Assembly (NCBI RefSeq): GCF_002356355.1
Contig: NZ_AP018052.1
Span: 3,150,501 to 3,214,500, forward strand
DNA length: 64,000 bases
From: Thiohalobacter thiocyanaticus
GTDB lineage: Bacteria; Pseudomonadota; Gammaproteobacteria; Thiohalobacterales; Thiohalobacteraceae
Reading direction: 5' to 3'
Part shown: positions 50,776 through 59,341 of the stretch, piece by piece
How positions within the stretch are numbered: position 1 is the first letter of the stretch
How the letters are laid out: each line of letters opens with the position of its first letter
Program-made: the position numbers and the translations under genes
Notes under the pieces: generated by a model
Told to the model about the DNA's origin: nothing
The model's input: only the letters and a program-made list of their open reading frames with translations
The model's database searches: none

Positions 50776-52741
50776 CGCCGGCTGAAAAAGTCAGCAGCAG
50801 GTTGCCCCAGCGATCCACCTCGCAACGCCAGCCCGGCGCCAGCCAGGTGGTGGCCACGGTCTCGGTGATCAGGGCCGGCCCCGCCAGACACTGGCCGGCG
50901 CCGAGCGCGTCGCGGGCATGGACCGGCACCTCCGCCTCCAGCCCCGGCATCGCAACCCGGGCTTCGGGCGCGGCCTCATCCGGCGCACGTTCAGGCAGCA
51001 CCAGATCCGGGGCCGGCCCCGCGACCTCCAGCCGCAGATTGACCAGTGCGACCGGCCGCGCCAAACGGTGACCGTAGCGGGCCTCGTGCGCGGCATGAAA
51101 GGCCGCAGCGGTGGCGGCAATCCCCTCCCAGAGCAGGGTGAGCACGAAGGACTGGCCTTCGTAACACAGATCCAGCGAGGCGCGCCGCTGCAGCCGCCCG
51201 GCATCCAGACCCTCGGCCGCCAACTCCGCGCCCCCCTGGATTGCCAGTTCATTGAGTGCCGCCTCGAGCTCGGCGGCTGCGCAATCCTCCAGCCGGGCCG
51301 GCCAGGCCCGCGACAGCTGCCGCGCCGGCGCCGCGCTCAGCATGCCCAGCGCCGACAGCACCCCGGCCTGCACCGGCACCAGCGCCCGGCGCATGCCCAG
51401 CGCCTCGGCCAGGGCGCACACATGCAGGCCGCCGGCCCCGCCGAAGGAAGTCAGCACATAGTCGCGCGGGTCCAGGCCGCGCTGCACCGAGATCACCCGC
51501 AGCGCCCGGGCCATGTGCTCATTGGCGACCCGGACGATGCCGGCGGCCGCCGCTTCCGGCGTCAGGCCGAGCGGTTCGGCCACCCGCAGCACGGCCATGC
51601 GGGCAGCCTGCGCATCCAGCCGCATGCCACCGTCGAGGAAGGCCTCGGGCCGCAGCCGCCCCAGCACCAGGTTGGCGTCGGTGACTGTGGGTTCGGTCCC
51701 GCCGCGGCCGTAGCAGGCCGGCCCGGGGGCGGCCCCGGCCGATTCCGGCCCCACCAGGAGCATCCCGCCGGCATCGACCCGGGCAATGGAGCCGCCGCCG
51801 GCACCGATGGTGTGCATGTCCACCATGGGCACGGCCACCGGGTAGCGGCCGATGCGGCCCTCGGTGGTCAGGCGCGGCTCGCCCTCGATCAGGGCCACGT
51901 CGGTGGAGGTCCCGCCCATGTCGAAACTGAGCAGGCGCTCGCAGCCGGCCAGCCGGCCGACGAAGCCGGCACCCCTCAGACCGCCGGCCGGCCCCGACAG
52001 CAGCAGGTGCACGCCGTGACGGGCGGCCTGGTCAGCATCCACCAGGCCGCCGGCGCTCTGCATCACCGCCACCGGCGCCGGGGCCACACCGGCCTTCAGC
52101 CGCTGCAGGTAGCCCTCCACCAGCGGGCCGACATGGGCATTGAGAAAGGTGGCCATGCCGCGTTCGTATTCCCGGATCTCGGGCAGCACCTCGCTGGAAC
52201 AACTCACGAACAGGTCAGCGGGCAGGGCGGCGGCAATGCGCCGCTCGTCCTCGCCGTCGAGGAAGGCGAACAGCAGGTTGATGGCCACGGCACGCGGCTG
52301 CAGGCGTTCGATCGCTGTCTTCAGTTCGGCCAGATCCGCATCGGTCAGGGGCGTGATGACTTTGCCCCGGGCATCGCGCCGGCCGCCGGTCTCCAGGCAG
52401 TGTTCCGGCGGCAGCGGGGGTTCGACCGGTTCGGGCTGCAGGTTGTACAGCTCGGCCCGGGCCTGGCGGCCGATGGCCAGCACATCGCCCAGGCCGCGGT
52501 TGGTGATATAGACCGTCTTCACCCCCTTGGCTTCGAGCACTGCGTTGGTGGCGACGGTCGAACCGTGCACCAGACTCATGCCCGAGGCGCCGGCCAGACC
52601 CAGCTCATCCAGGCCCTGCAGGATGGCGCGCTCGGGCGCGTCCGGGGTGGACAGCACCTTGTGCACGCGCACCCGCCCGTCCTGCAGAACGACGAAATCG
52701 GTGAAGGTGCCGCCGGTGTCTATGCCTACCCGTATTGACAT
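50771..52741 (-). CDS. HyuA-type hydantoinase/oxoprolinase family protein
   Basis: 656 residues of the ATP-dependent hydantoinase A / 5-oxoprolinase alpha family. The actin-like phosphate loops are visible: VGIDTGGTFTDFVVL at the start and LLSFDMGGTSTDVALIEG in the centre. The family signature GAGGGSIARVDAGGMLLVGPESAGAAPGPACYGRGG is also present. The usual HyuB partner is not in the window, so substrate is unclear. With gshA, gshB and ggt nearby, 5-oxoproline is a tempting but unproven substrate. The stop codon TAG belongs to the adjacent palindromic repeat. Confidence 0.88.
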   Translation of the reverse strand: MSIRVGIDTGGTFTDFVVLQDGRVRVHKVLSTPDAPERAILQGLDELGLAGASGMSLVHGSTVATNAVLEAKGVKTVYITNRGLGDVLAIGRQARAELYNLQPEPVEPPLPPEHCLETGGRRDARGKVITPLTDADLAELKTAIERLQPRAVAINLLFAFLDGEDERRIAAALPADLFVSCSSEVLPEIREYERGMATFLNAHVGPLVEGYLQRLKAGVAPAPVAVMQSAGGLVDADQAARHGVHLLLSGPAGGLRGAGFVGRLAGCERLLSFDMGGTSTDVALIEGEPRLTTEGRIGRYPVAVPMVDMHTIGAGGGSIARVDAGGMLLVGPESAGAAPGPACYGRGGTEPTVTDANLVLGRLRPEAFLDGGMRLDAQAARMAVLRVAEPLGLTPEAAAAGIVRVANEHMARALRVISVQRGLDPRDYVLTSFGGAGGLHVCALAEALGMRRALVPVQAGVLSALGMLSAAPARQLSRAWPARLEDCAAAELEAALNELAIQGGAELAAEGLDAGRLQRRASLDLCYEGQSFVLTLLWEGIAATAAAFHAAHEARYGHRLARPVALVNLRLEVAGPAPDLVLPERAPDEAAPEARVAMPGLEAEVPVHARDALGAGQCLAGPALITETVATTWLAPGWRCEVDRWGNLLLTFSAGA

Positions 52742-52853
52742 GAGTATGATTAACGCCTCGAATATCCGCCTGACACAGGGAGCGCCGCCCGGCCCCCACT
52801 GCGGATCTGCCCGCACCGGGCGGTCAGACAACAAGCCGGGGATAGTAAAAGAA

Positions 52854-53795
52854 ATGGACCGCGAAATCCTCATCCAGGCCGAACACCTGCAGCGTGACTA
52901 CGGCCCCATCCGCGCCGTGCACGATGTCAGCTTCGAACTGGCCAAGGGCGACGTGCTGGGCTTTCTCGGCCCCAACGGGGCCGGCAAGTCCACCACCATG
53001 CAGATGCTGACCGGCACCCTTGCGCCCAGTGCCGGCACCATCCGGGTCCGGGGCGTGGATCTGCTGGACCATCCCAGGCGCGCCAAGCGCGAACTCGGCT
53101 ATCTGCCGGAGCAGCCGCCGCTGTACCGGGAACTGACGGTCGACGAGTACCTGCGCTACTGCGCCCGCCTGCGCGGCGTGCCCGGACGCGAGGTCACCGC
53201 TGCGGTGGACCGGGCCCGCGCCCGCTGCGGACTGAACGAGGTGCGCCGGCGCCTGATCGCCAATCTGTCCAAGGGCTACCAGCAGCGCGTCGGCATCGCC
53301 CAGGCCATCCTGCACAACCCGGCGGCGGTGATCCTGGACGAGCCCACCGTGGGCCTGGACCCCATCCAGATCCGCGAAATCCGCGGCCTGATCCGCGAAC
53401 TGGGCGAGGCGCACGGCATCATCCTCTCCACCCACATCCTGCCCGAGGTGCAGGGCACCTGTAACCGGGTGCAGATCATCCACCGCGGCCGGCTGGTGTT
53501 CGCCGACAGCATGCAGGGACTGGAATCGCATCTGCAGGCACAGGCCTGCATCGTCGCCTTCCGCCAACCGCCCGCCATCGAGACGCTGCAGCAGCTCGCG
53601 GGCGTGGAGGAAGTGGCCGAACTGGGTCAGGGCCGCTTCCGGCTGCGCTACACCGGCGACAACCCGGCCGAGGCCCTGACCGAACGGGCCGTGAATGCCG
53701 GCTGGGGCCTGCAGGAACTGATCCCCGAACGCCGCACCCTGGAGCAGATCTTCGTCGAACTGACCAGCCGCGACGCCGCCGAGGAGGCCGCCTGA
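52854..53795 (+). CDS. ABC transporter ATP-binding protein, GldA-like
   Basis: 313 residues. Walker A GPNGAGKST near 41-49, signature helix NLSKGYQQRVGIAQAIL (SKGYQQR in place of LSGGQ, typical of this group), Walker B VILDEPTVGLDP and switch His in LSTHILPEVQ. The C-terminal 90 residues are the accessory domain of ABC-2 ATPases. First gene of a four-gene operon with the permease, a GldG-like protein and a DUF4340 protein; overlaps the permease by one base. Confidence 0.93.
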   Translation: MDREILIQAEHLQRDYGPIRAVHDVSFELAKGDVLGFLGPNGAGKSTTMQMLTGTLAPSAGTIRVRGVDLLDHPRRAKRELGYLPEQPPLYRELTVDEYLRYCARLRGVPGREVTAAVDRARARCGLNEVRRRLIANLSKGYQQRVGIAQAILHNPAAVILDEPTVGLDPIQIREIRGLIRELGEAHGIILSTHILPEVQGTCNRVQIIHRGRLVFADSMQGLESHLQAQACIVAFRQPPAIETLQQLAGVEEVAELGQGRFRLRYTGDNPAEALTERAVNAGWGLQELIPERRTLEQIFVELTSRDAAEEAA

Positions 53796-54547
53796 TGATC
53801 CGCGTCATCGCGGCACGCGAACTCAAGACCCTGTTTCTCTCGCCCCTGGCCTGGTCGATCCTGGGCGTGGTGCAGCTGCTGCTGGCCTACCTGTTCCTGT
53901 CCCAGATCGATCTGTTCATGACCTACGCCCCGCAGCTGGCCGGCCGGCCCAATGCCCCCGGCGTGACCGACATCGTGATCACGCCGCTGCTGGGCAATAC
54001 CGGCGTCATCCTGCTGCTGATCGCGCCGCTGATCACCATGCGGGCGCTCAGCGAGGAAAGCCGCAGCCGCACCCTCAACCTGCTCATGTCCTCGCCGGTA
54101 TCCATGACCGAGATCGTGCTGGGCAAGTACCTCGGGCTGCTGGGTTTCTTTCTCATCCTGCTGGCCATGATCAGCCTGATGCCGCTGTCGCTCATGGCCG
54201 GCACCGAACTCGATACCGGCAAGCTCGCCAGCGGTCTGCTCGGCCTGGCCCTGCTGCTGGCGGCCTTCACCGCCGCCGGGCTGTTCATGTCAAGCCTCAC
54301 CGATCAGCCCACCGTGGCCGCGGTGAGCAGCTTCGGCCTGCTGCTGCTGCTGTGGATCATCGACTGGGCCGGTAATTCCGGCGCCGGGGTCAGCGAACTG
54401 TTCCGCTATCTGTCGCTGGTGCGCCATTATGAATCGCTGCTCAAGGGATTGTTCGATTCCAGCGACGTCGTCTACTACCTGTTATTCATTCTCACCTTCC
54501 TGGTGCTGACCGTGCAGCGCCTGGATGCCCGGCGGATGCCGCACTAG
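53795..54547 (+). CDS. ABC-2 type permease, GldF-like
   Basis: 250 residues, six predicted membrane helices. RVIAARELKTLFLSPLAWSILGVVQLLLAYLFL, ITMRALSEESRSRTLNLLMSSPVSMTEIVLGKYLG and the late SLVRHYESLLKGLFDSSDVVYYLLF are features of GldF-type permeases. It partners the upstream ATPase; substrate unknown. Confidence 0.92.
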   Translation: MIRVIAARELKTLFLSPLAWSILGVVQLLLAYLFLSQIDLFMTYAPQLAGRPNAPGVTDIVITPLLGNTGVILLLIAPLITMRALSEESRSRTLNLLMSSPVSMTEIVLGKYLGLLGFFLILLAMISLMPLSLMAGTELDTGKLASGLLGLALLLAAFTAAGLFMSSLTDQPTVAAVSSFGLLLLLWIIDWAGNSGAGVSELFRYLSLVRHYESLLKGLFDSSDVVYYLLFILTFLVLTVQRLDARRMPH

Positions 54548-54557
54548 GAGCCCCGGC

Positions 54558-55931
54558 ATGGATGTGACGCGCCAGACCAAACGCAACCTGCGCCTGCAGC
54601 GCTATCTGTTCACCCTGCTGCTGCTGGCCGCGGTCGGGCTGCTGGGCTGGCTCAGCACCCAATACCGCATCCAGACCGACTGGACCTACGGCGCGCGCAA
54701 CAGCCTGTCGGCCGACAGCGAACGCCTGCTCGCGGAACTCGAGGGCCCGCTCACCATCACCGCCTTCGTCCGCGACCAGGGGCCGCTGCGTGACCAGGTA
54801 CGCGAACTCGTCGGTCGCTATGAGCGGGTCAAACCGGACATCCAGGTCGAGTTCGTCAACCCTGACCGCGCCCCGGAACGGGTGCGCGAACTGGGGGTGA
54901 GCATGGAGGGTGAGCTGCGCATCGCCTATCAGGGCCGCAGCGAACGGGTACAGGAACACACCGAGCAGGCCCTCAGCAATGCCATCCTGCGGGTGGCGCG
55001 TCAGGGCGAGCGCTGGATCGGCTTTCTCACCGGCCACGGCGAACGCGACCCGCACGGCCAGGCCAATCACGACCTGGGGCACTTCGGGGCCGAGCTTGAG
55101 CGCAAGGGGCTCAAGGTGCAGAGCCTCAACCTGGCCGAGACGCGCGCGGTGCCGGACAACCTCAGCGTGCTGGTCATCGCCAGCCCGCAGCTGGATCTGC
55201 TGCCGGGCGAAGTCAGGCTGGTGCGCGAGTACCTGGAGGCCGGCGGCAACCTGCTGTGGCTGGCCGATCCCGGCGAGACCGGCGGCATGGCCAGCGTAGC
55301 CGAATACCTCGGCGTGGAGTTCCTGCCCGGCGTGATCGTCGATGCCAGCACCCAGCTGTTCGGCATCGAGAGCCCCGACGTGGTGCTGGTCACCGCCTAC
55401 ACACCGCATCCCGTGACCCGCGAGCTGCGCGCCATGACCCTGTTCCCGCACGCTCAGGCACTGCAGCTCAACACCACCGGCGACTGGGACGTCGAGCCCC
55501 TGCTCTCCAGCATGGAAAACACCTGGACTGAACTCGGTACGCTGGAAGGCCGCATCGGCTTCGATGCGGGCAGCGACGAGCGCGCCGGCCCGCTGGACCT
55601 GGCGCACGCCTTCACCCGCAGCCTGGACGCCGGCAGCGAGGCCGGCGAGGGTCGCACAACGGGCCAGCGGGTCGCGGTCATCGGCGATGGCGATTTCCTG
55701 TCCAACAGCTTTCTCGGCAATGTCGCCAACCTGGACCTGGGCCTGAACCTGATCGACTGGCTCAGCCACGATGACAGCTTCATCGCCATCCGCCCGCGCG
55801 CGGCCCCGGATCAGAGCCTGGAACTGGGCCGCACCGCTCAGGCCGTGATCGGCTTCGGCTTCCTGTTCGTGCTGCCGGCACTGCTGGTGCTCGCCGGCCT
55901 CATCGTCTGGCTGCGCCGGCGCAAACGCTGA
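54558..55931 (+). CDS. GldG-like ABC-associated membrane protein
   Basis: 457 residues. One N-terminal helix (about 15-35), a large extracytoplasmic region starting with YGARNSLSADSERLLAELEGPLTITAFV, a GldG/IFT52-type domain (IGFLTGHGERDPHG, VLVIASPQLDLLPGEVRLVREYLEAGGNLLWLADPGE), and a C-terminal helix (about 430-452) ending in RRRKR. It is ten bases past the permease gene. In Bacteroidetes GldFG is needed for gliding; proteobacterial copies have no known cargo. Confidence 0.9.
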   Translation: MDVTRQTKRNLRLQRYLFTLLLLAAVGLLGWLSTQYRIQTDWTYGARNSLSADSERLLAELEGPLTITAFVRDQGPLRDQVRELVGRYERVKPDIQVEFVNPDRAPERVRELGVSMEGELRIAYQGRSERVQEHTEQALSNAILRVARQGERWIGFLTGHGERDPHGQANHDLGHFGAELERKGLKVQSLNLAETRAVPDNLSVLVIASPQLDLLPGEVRLVREYLEAGGNLLWLADPGETGGMASVAEYLGVEFLPGVIVDASTQLFGIESPDVVLVTAYTPHPVTRELRAMTLFPHAQALQLNTTGDWDVEPLLSSMENTWTELGTLEGRIGFDAGSDERAGPLDLAHAFTRSLDAGSEAGEGRTTGQRVAVIGDGDFLSNSFLGNVANLDLGLNLIDWLSHDDSFIAIRPRAAPDQSLELGRTAQAVIGFGFLFVLPALLVLAGLIVWLRRRKR

Positions 55932-56794
55932 TGCCCGGCCCCCGCTCCCTCGTCAATGTCGTATTGCTGCTGCTGGTCGCGGCGCTGGCCGCGCTGGTCT
56001 ACCTGCGCCCCGGCACGCAGACGGCGGACAGCACGTCCCTGACCCGGCTCGACCCGGCGCAGGTCCAGTCCATCCGGATCGACAATGACCGCGGCCGGAT
56101 CGAACTGGTGCGCCATGATGGCGGCTGGCAGCTGCGGGAGCCGGATCTGCCCGCCGATGCATTCCAGGCGAAGATCCTTCTCAATCTGCTGAACCAGCCC
56201 TCGCAGCGCCAGTACCCGCTGGCGGAAATCGATCCCGCCGACATCGGCCTGGATCCGCCGCAGCTGGTGCTGCATTACGACGATGCCGAACTGCGCCTGG
56301 GCGGAACCGAGCCGCTGCAGGACCTGCGCTACGTGCAGTACGGCGACACGGTCCACCTGATCGAGGACCGGGTGCTGAACCTGCTCGGCGCCGGGGCCAG
56401 CGACCTGGTCAGTCGCCGGCTGGTGCCGGCGGGCACCGAACTGCAACGGCTGGCGCTGCCGGAATTCACCCTGGCACGCACCGACACCGGGGGCTGGGCC
56501 GTCAAGCCCGACCGCCCGGATATCTCCGCTGACCGGCTGCAGCGACTGGTCGACACCTGGCGCACCACGCAGGCGTTATGGGTGGGCGAGGACAAGGGCG
56601 GACCGCTGCAGGGCGAAGTCGAACTCACATTCGCCGACGGCGAACGGATACGTTACGGCATCCGCCGCAGCGAGGCGGACTTCGTGCTGGTGAGAGAGAA
56701 GCCGGGACTGGCCTATCATCTGGGGACGCAGCAGGCGGGACGGTTGCTGGAGCTCGATGCCGGCAAGGACGCAAACCCCGCTCCCGAACCGTAG
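55931..56794 (+). CDS. DUF4340 domain protein
   Basis: 287 residues with an N-terminal membrane anchor (about 8-25) and DUF4340 repeats outside the membrane: LDPAQVQSIRIDNDRGRIELVRHDGGWQLREP followed by LADTEP-like LRLGGTEPLQDLRYVQYGDTVHLIEDRVLNLL. DUF4340 genes regularly follow gldG-like genes, as here (TGATG overlap), so the four gene products likely form one envelope complex. Confidence 0.9.
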   Translation: MPGPRSLVNVVLLLLVAALAALVYLRPGTQTADSTSLTRLDPAQVQSIRIDNDRGRIELVRHDGGWQLREPDLPADAFQAKILLNLLNQPSQRQYPLAEIDPADIGLDPPQLVLHYDDAELRLGGTEPLQDLRYVQYGDTVHLIEDRVLNLLGAGASDLVSRRLVPAGTELQRLALPEFTLARTDTGGWAVKPDRPDISADRLQRLVDTWRTTQALWVGEDKGGPLQGEVELTFADGERIRYGIRRSEADFVLVREKPGLAYHLGTQQAGRLLELDAGKDANPAPEP

Positions 56795-56864
56795 GCCGAC
56801 CTGAACAACGCAAAGCCCGGCATAGCTTGCCGTCACATGTTCTGCAGCGGAAGCTTCACCATAC

Positions 56865-56954
56865 CCTGTCATTGCGAGGCGCATAGCGCCGCGGCAATCT
56901 CGAAACAGTTGCATCTGCAGCACGAGATTGCCGCGCTGCGCTCGCAATGACAGG
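56865..56954. repeat. CATTGCG/GGCAATCTCG element, intact minimal copy
   Basis: The outer arms CCTGTCATTGCGAG (56865-56878) and CTCGCAATGACAGG (56941-56954) and the inner arms GCGGCAATCTCG (56891-56902) and CGAGATTGCCGC (56923-56934) are all perfect. It is 90 bases with no inserted module, so it is the cleanest reference copy of this family in the window. It lies between the convergent DUF4340 and Lpd-like genes. Confidence 0.88.
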
Positions 56955-56986
56955 ATCGCCTGACGACTGGCAATAAGATTGAGCAG

Positions 56987-58393
56987 CTATTTCAGCGGTT
57001 TCAGCTCGATCGGGTGATCAAGCTCCTCGTCGAATTTTCCCTTGAGATCATACAACGCCGCCTGCAGCCCCTCCTCCATGGTGGGATGATAGAAGGGCAG
57101 ACTGAGCAGATCGAACACGGTCAGATGCTGGCTGATGGCCCAGCACAGCAGGTGCCCCAGGTGCTCGGCCAGGGCGGCGACGAAGGTCGCGCCCAGGATG
57201 CGGCCATCGTTCTTATCGGCGTATACACGCAGCACGCCGCGGTTGCGGCCCATGATGATGGCCCGGCCCAGCAGCCCCATCTTCACCTCGCCAACGGCGA
57301 TGGCGTCCTCATCCAGTTCGCCCCAGCCCTGGCCGACCATGACGATGTTGGGGTCGCAGAAGGTGATGGACAGCGGCGTCTTGCGTTCGAAGGCCACGGG
57401 CGTGTCCTGCACCGCGTTGAAGCCGGCGATGCGGCCCTCGTCGCCGGCCTCGTGCAGGATGGGCCGCTCGCCGGTCACGTCGCCGGCGATGAACACCGGC
57501 AGGTCGCCGACCTGCATGGTATGCGGGTCGAACGCCGGCACACCCTTGGCGTCCAGTTCGACCCCCAGCGCCTCGAGGTTGAGGGTCTTCACATTCGGCA
57601 CCCGGCCCATGCACACCAGCAGCTTGTCGACCACCACCTCGTTGTCGCCGGCCGTCACCTTCAGCCTGCCTTCACCGGCTTCGCTCACCTCGGCGGCCTG
57701 CCCCAACCACAGGGGGAACTCCTTGCCGATCAGCTCGATGGCGGCATCCCGGGCGACCGGATCCTCCAGCCCGCCGATGGTCTCGGCCATATCGATGCCG
57801 GTGACATCCACCCCGAAGCGGTGCAGGGCCTGGCCCAACTCCAGGCCGATCACGCCCAGGCCGATCACGGCGACCGACGCCGGCAGGGACTCCTGCTCGA
57901 AGAACTCGTCGGTGGTCAGGATGCGGTCGCGGAAGGGTTCCCAGGCGCCGGGCACCAGCGGGGTCGAGCCGGTGGCGATAATGATCTTCTTCGCCTCGAT
58001 GCGCTCGCCGTTCACCTCCAGCACATTCGGCTCGACGAACCGCGCATTGCCCTCGATGAACTCCTCCTCGCTCATCTCGTCGGTGCTGGTGGAGAGCACC
58101 TTGTCGACGAACACGTCGCGCAGGTCCTGGACGTGCTCCATGGCGTCCTCCTGGTTCAGCACCAGGCTGTCGCCGCCCTCGATGCCCTCGCGCTCGAAGA
58201 TGCTGCGCCGGTGCATGTCCTCGCCGATCTGGATGGCGACCTTGGACGGCATGCAGCCGACCCGGGCGCAGGTCGTGCCCAGCTCGCCGCCGTCGATCAG
58301 CACCCAGTTGTCGGTGGCCTTGCGCACCTGGCCGACGGCGTACAGGCCGGCGCTGCCGGCGCCGAGGATGGCAACATCTACTTGTCTGGTCAT
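56987..58393 (-). CDS. Dihydrolipoyl dehydrogenase-like flavoprotein disulfide reductase
   Basis: 468 residues. FAD motif ILGAGSAGLYA, redox disulfide in GTTCARVGCMPSK, ATG motif IIIATGS, NAD motif VIGLGVIGLELGQALHRFG, second FAD motif FIAGDVTGE, and the C-terminal His-Glu pair in YHPTMEEGL. All catalytic residues of dihydrolipoyl dehydrogenases are present, but no 2-oxoacid dehydrogenase subunits are nearby. It belongs to a divergent branch (GTTCARVGCMPSK rather than GGTCLNVGCIPSK), so another disulfide substrate is possible. Confidence 0.85.
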   Translation of the reverse strand: MTRQVDVAILGAGSAGLYAVGQVRKATDNWVLIDGGELGTTCARVGCMPSKVAIQIGEDMHRRSIFEREGIEGGDSLVLNQEDAMEHVQDLRDVFVDKVLSTSTDEMSEEEFIEGNARFVEPNVLEVNGERIEAKKIIIATGSTPLVPGAWEPFRDRILTTDEFFEQESLPASVAVIGLGVIGLELGQALHRFGVDVTGIDMAETIGGLEDPVARDAAIELIGKEFPLWLGQAAEVSEAGEGRLKVTAGDNEVVVDKLLVCMGRVPNVKTLNLEALGVELDAKGVPAFDPHTMQVGDLPVFIAGDVTGERPILHEAGDEGRIAGFNAVQDTPVAFERKTPLSITFCDPNIVMVGQGWGELDEDAIAVGEVKMGLLGRAIIMGRNRGVLRVYADKNDGRILGATFVAALAEHLGHLLCWAISQHLTVFDLLSLPFYHPTMEEGLQAALYDLKGKFDEELDHPIELKPLK

Positions 58394-58490
58394 GGCTTGG
58401 CCCTTGTGACTGCTTGCATTGATATTGTCGCGTCGTGTCAGGCTGGTATTCTAACGCTCCCGACCGATACTGACGAAATCCCGCGATCCC

Positions 58491-59306
58491 ATGCCTGAAT
58501 TACCCGAAGTCGAGACCACACGGCGTGGGATCGAACCGCACCTGACCGGCCGGCGCATCGTCCGGCTGGCGGTCCGCGAACGCCGCCTGCGCTGGCCGGT
58601 GCCGCGCGGCCTGGAGACCACCGTAGCGGGCCAGCGCATCCATGGCGTGCGCCGCCGCGCCAAATACCTGCTCATCGAACTCGATACCGGCAGCCTGATC
58701 CTGCACCTGGGCATGTCGGGCGCGCTGCGCATCCTGCCCACGGCGACACCCCCGGACAAACACGACCACCTGGACCTGGAACTGGACGACGGCCAGTGCC
58801 TGCGCCTGACCGACCCGCGCCGCTTCGGCGCCCTGCTCTGGACCACCCGGGCGCCGGAGTCGCACAAGCTGCTGCGCGAACTCGGGCCCGAGCCCCTGTC
58901 CGATGAATTCAACGGGGAGTATCTCCATGCGCTGTCACGCGGCCGCCGGGCGGCGGTGAAGAGCTTCATCATGGACAGCCATGTGGTGGTGGGGGTGGGC
59001 AACATCTACGCCAACGAGGCGCTGTTTCTGGCCGGTATCCATCCGGCCCGCGCGGCCGGCCGCATCAGCCGCCAGCGCTATGAACAACTGGCAGCTGCCA
59101 TCAAGGCGGTGCTGGAACAATCCATCCGGGTCGGCGGCACGACGCTGCGGGATTTCACCGGCAGCGACGGCCGGCCCGGTTATTTCCGCCAGTCACTGCG
59201 GGTCTATGAGCGCGCAGGCCGGCCCTGCCCGGTCTGCGGCGAGGCGATACGGTTGAAACGCATCGGCCAGCGCTCCAGCTATTACTGCCCCCATTGCCAG
59301 AGGTAG
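58491..59306 (+). CDS. mutM: Formamidopyrimidine-DNA glycosylase
   Basis: Removes 8-oxoguanine and FapyG and nicks the abasic site. 271 residues. N-terminal catalytic Pro in [14 protein letters not shown], Lys in [10 protein letters not shown], the H2TH domain [21 protein letters not shown], and the C-terminal zinc finger CPVCG...YYCPHCQR. The TAG stop (59304-59306) lies inside the left arm of the palindromic repeat at 59303-59341. Confidence 0.97.
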   Translation: MPELPEVETTRRGIEPHLTGRRIVRLAVRERRLRWPVPRGLETTVAGQRIHGVRRRAKYLLIELDTGSLILHLGMSGALRILPTATPPDKHDHLDLELDDGQCLRLTDPRRFGALLWTTRAPESHKLLRELGPEPLSDEFNGEYLHALSRGRRAAVKSFIMDSHVVVGVGNIYANEALFLAGIHPARAAGRISRQRYEQLAAAIKAVLEQSIRVGGTTLRDFTGSDGRPGYFRQSLRVYERAGRPCPVCGEAIRLKRIGQRSSYYCPHCQR

Positions 59307-59341
59307 GTCGGGTTACGCCCTCACGGGCTAACCCGACCTAC
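59303..59341. repeat. GTAGGTCGGGTTA palindrome overlapping two stop codons
   Basis: The arms GTAGGTCGGGTTA (59303-59315) and TAACCCGACCTAC (59329-59341) are perfect, and the stem continues with GCCC/GGGC around the loop, with one bulged C. The mutM stop TAG is 59304-59306. The ggt stop (complement of 59321-59323) is in the loop. Same family as 661-694. Confidence 0.88.
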
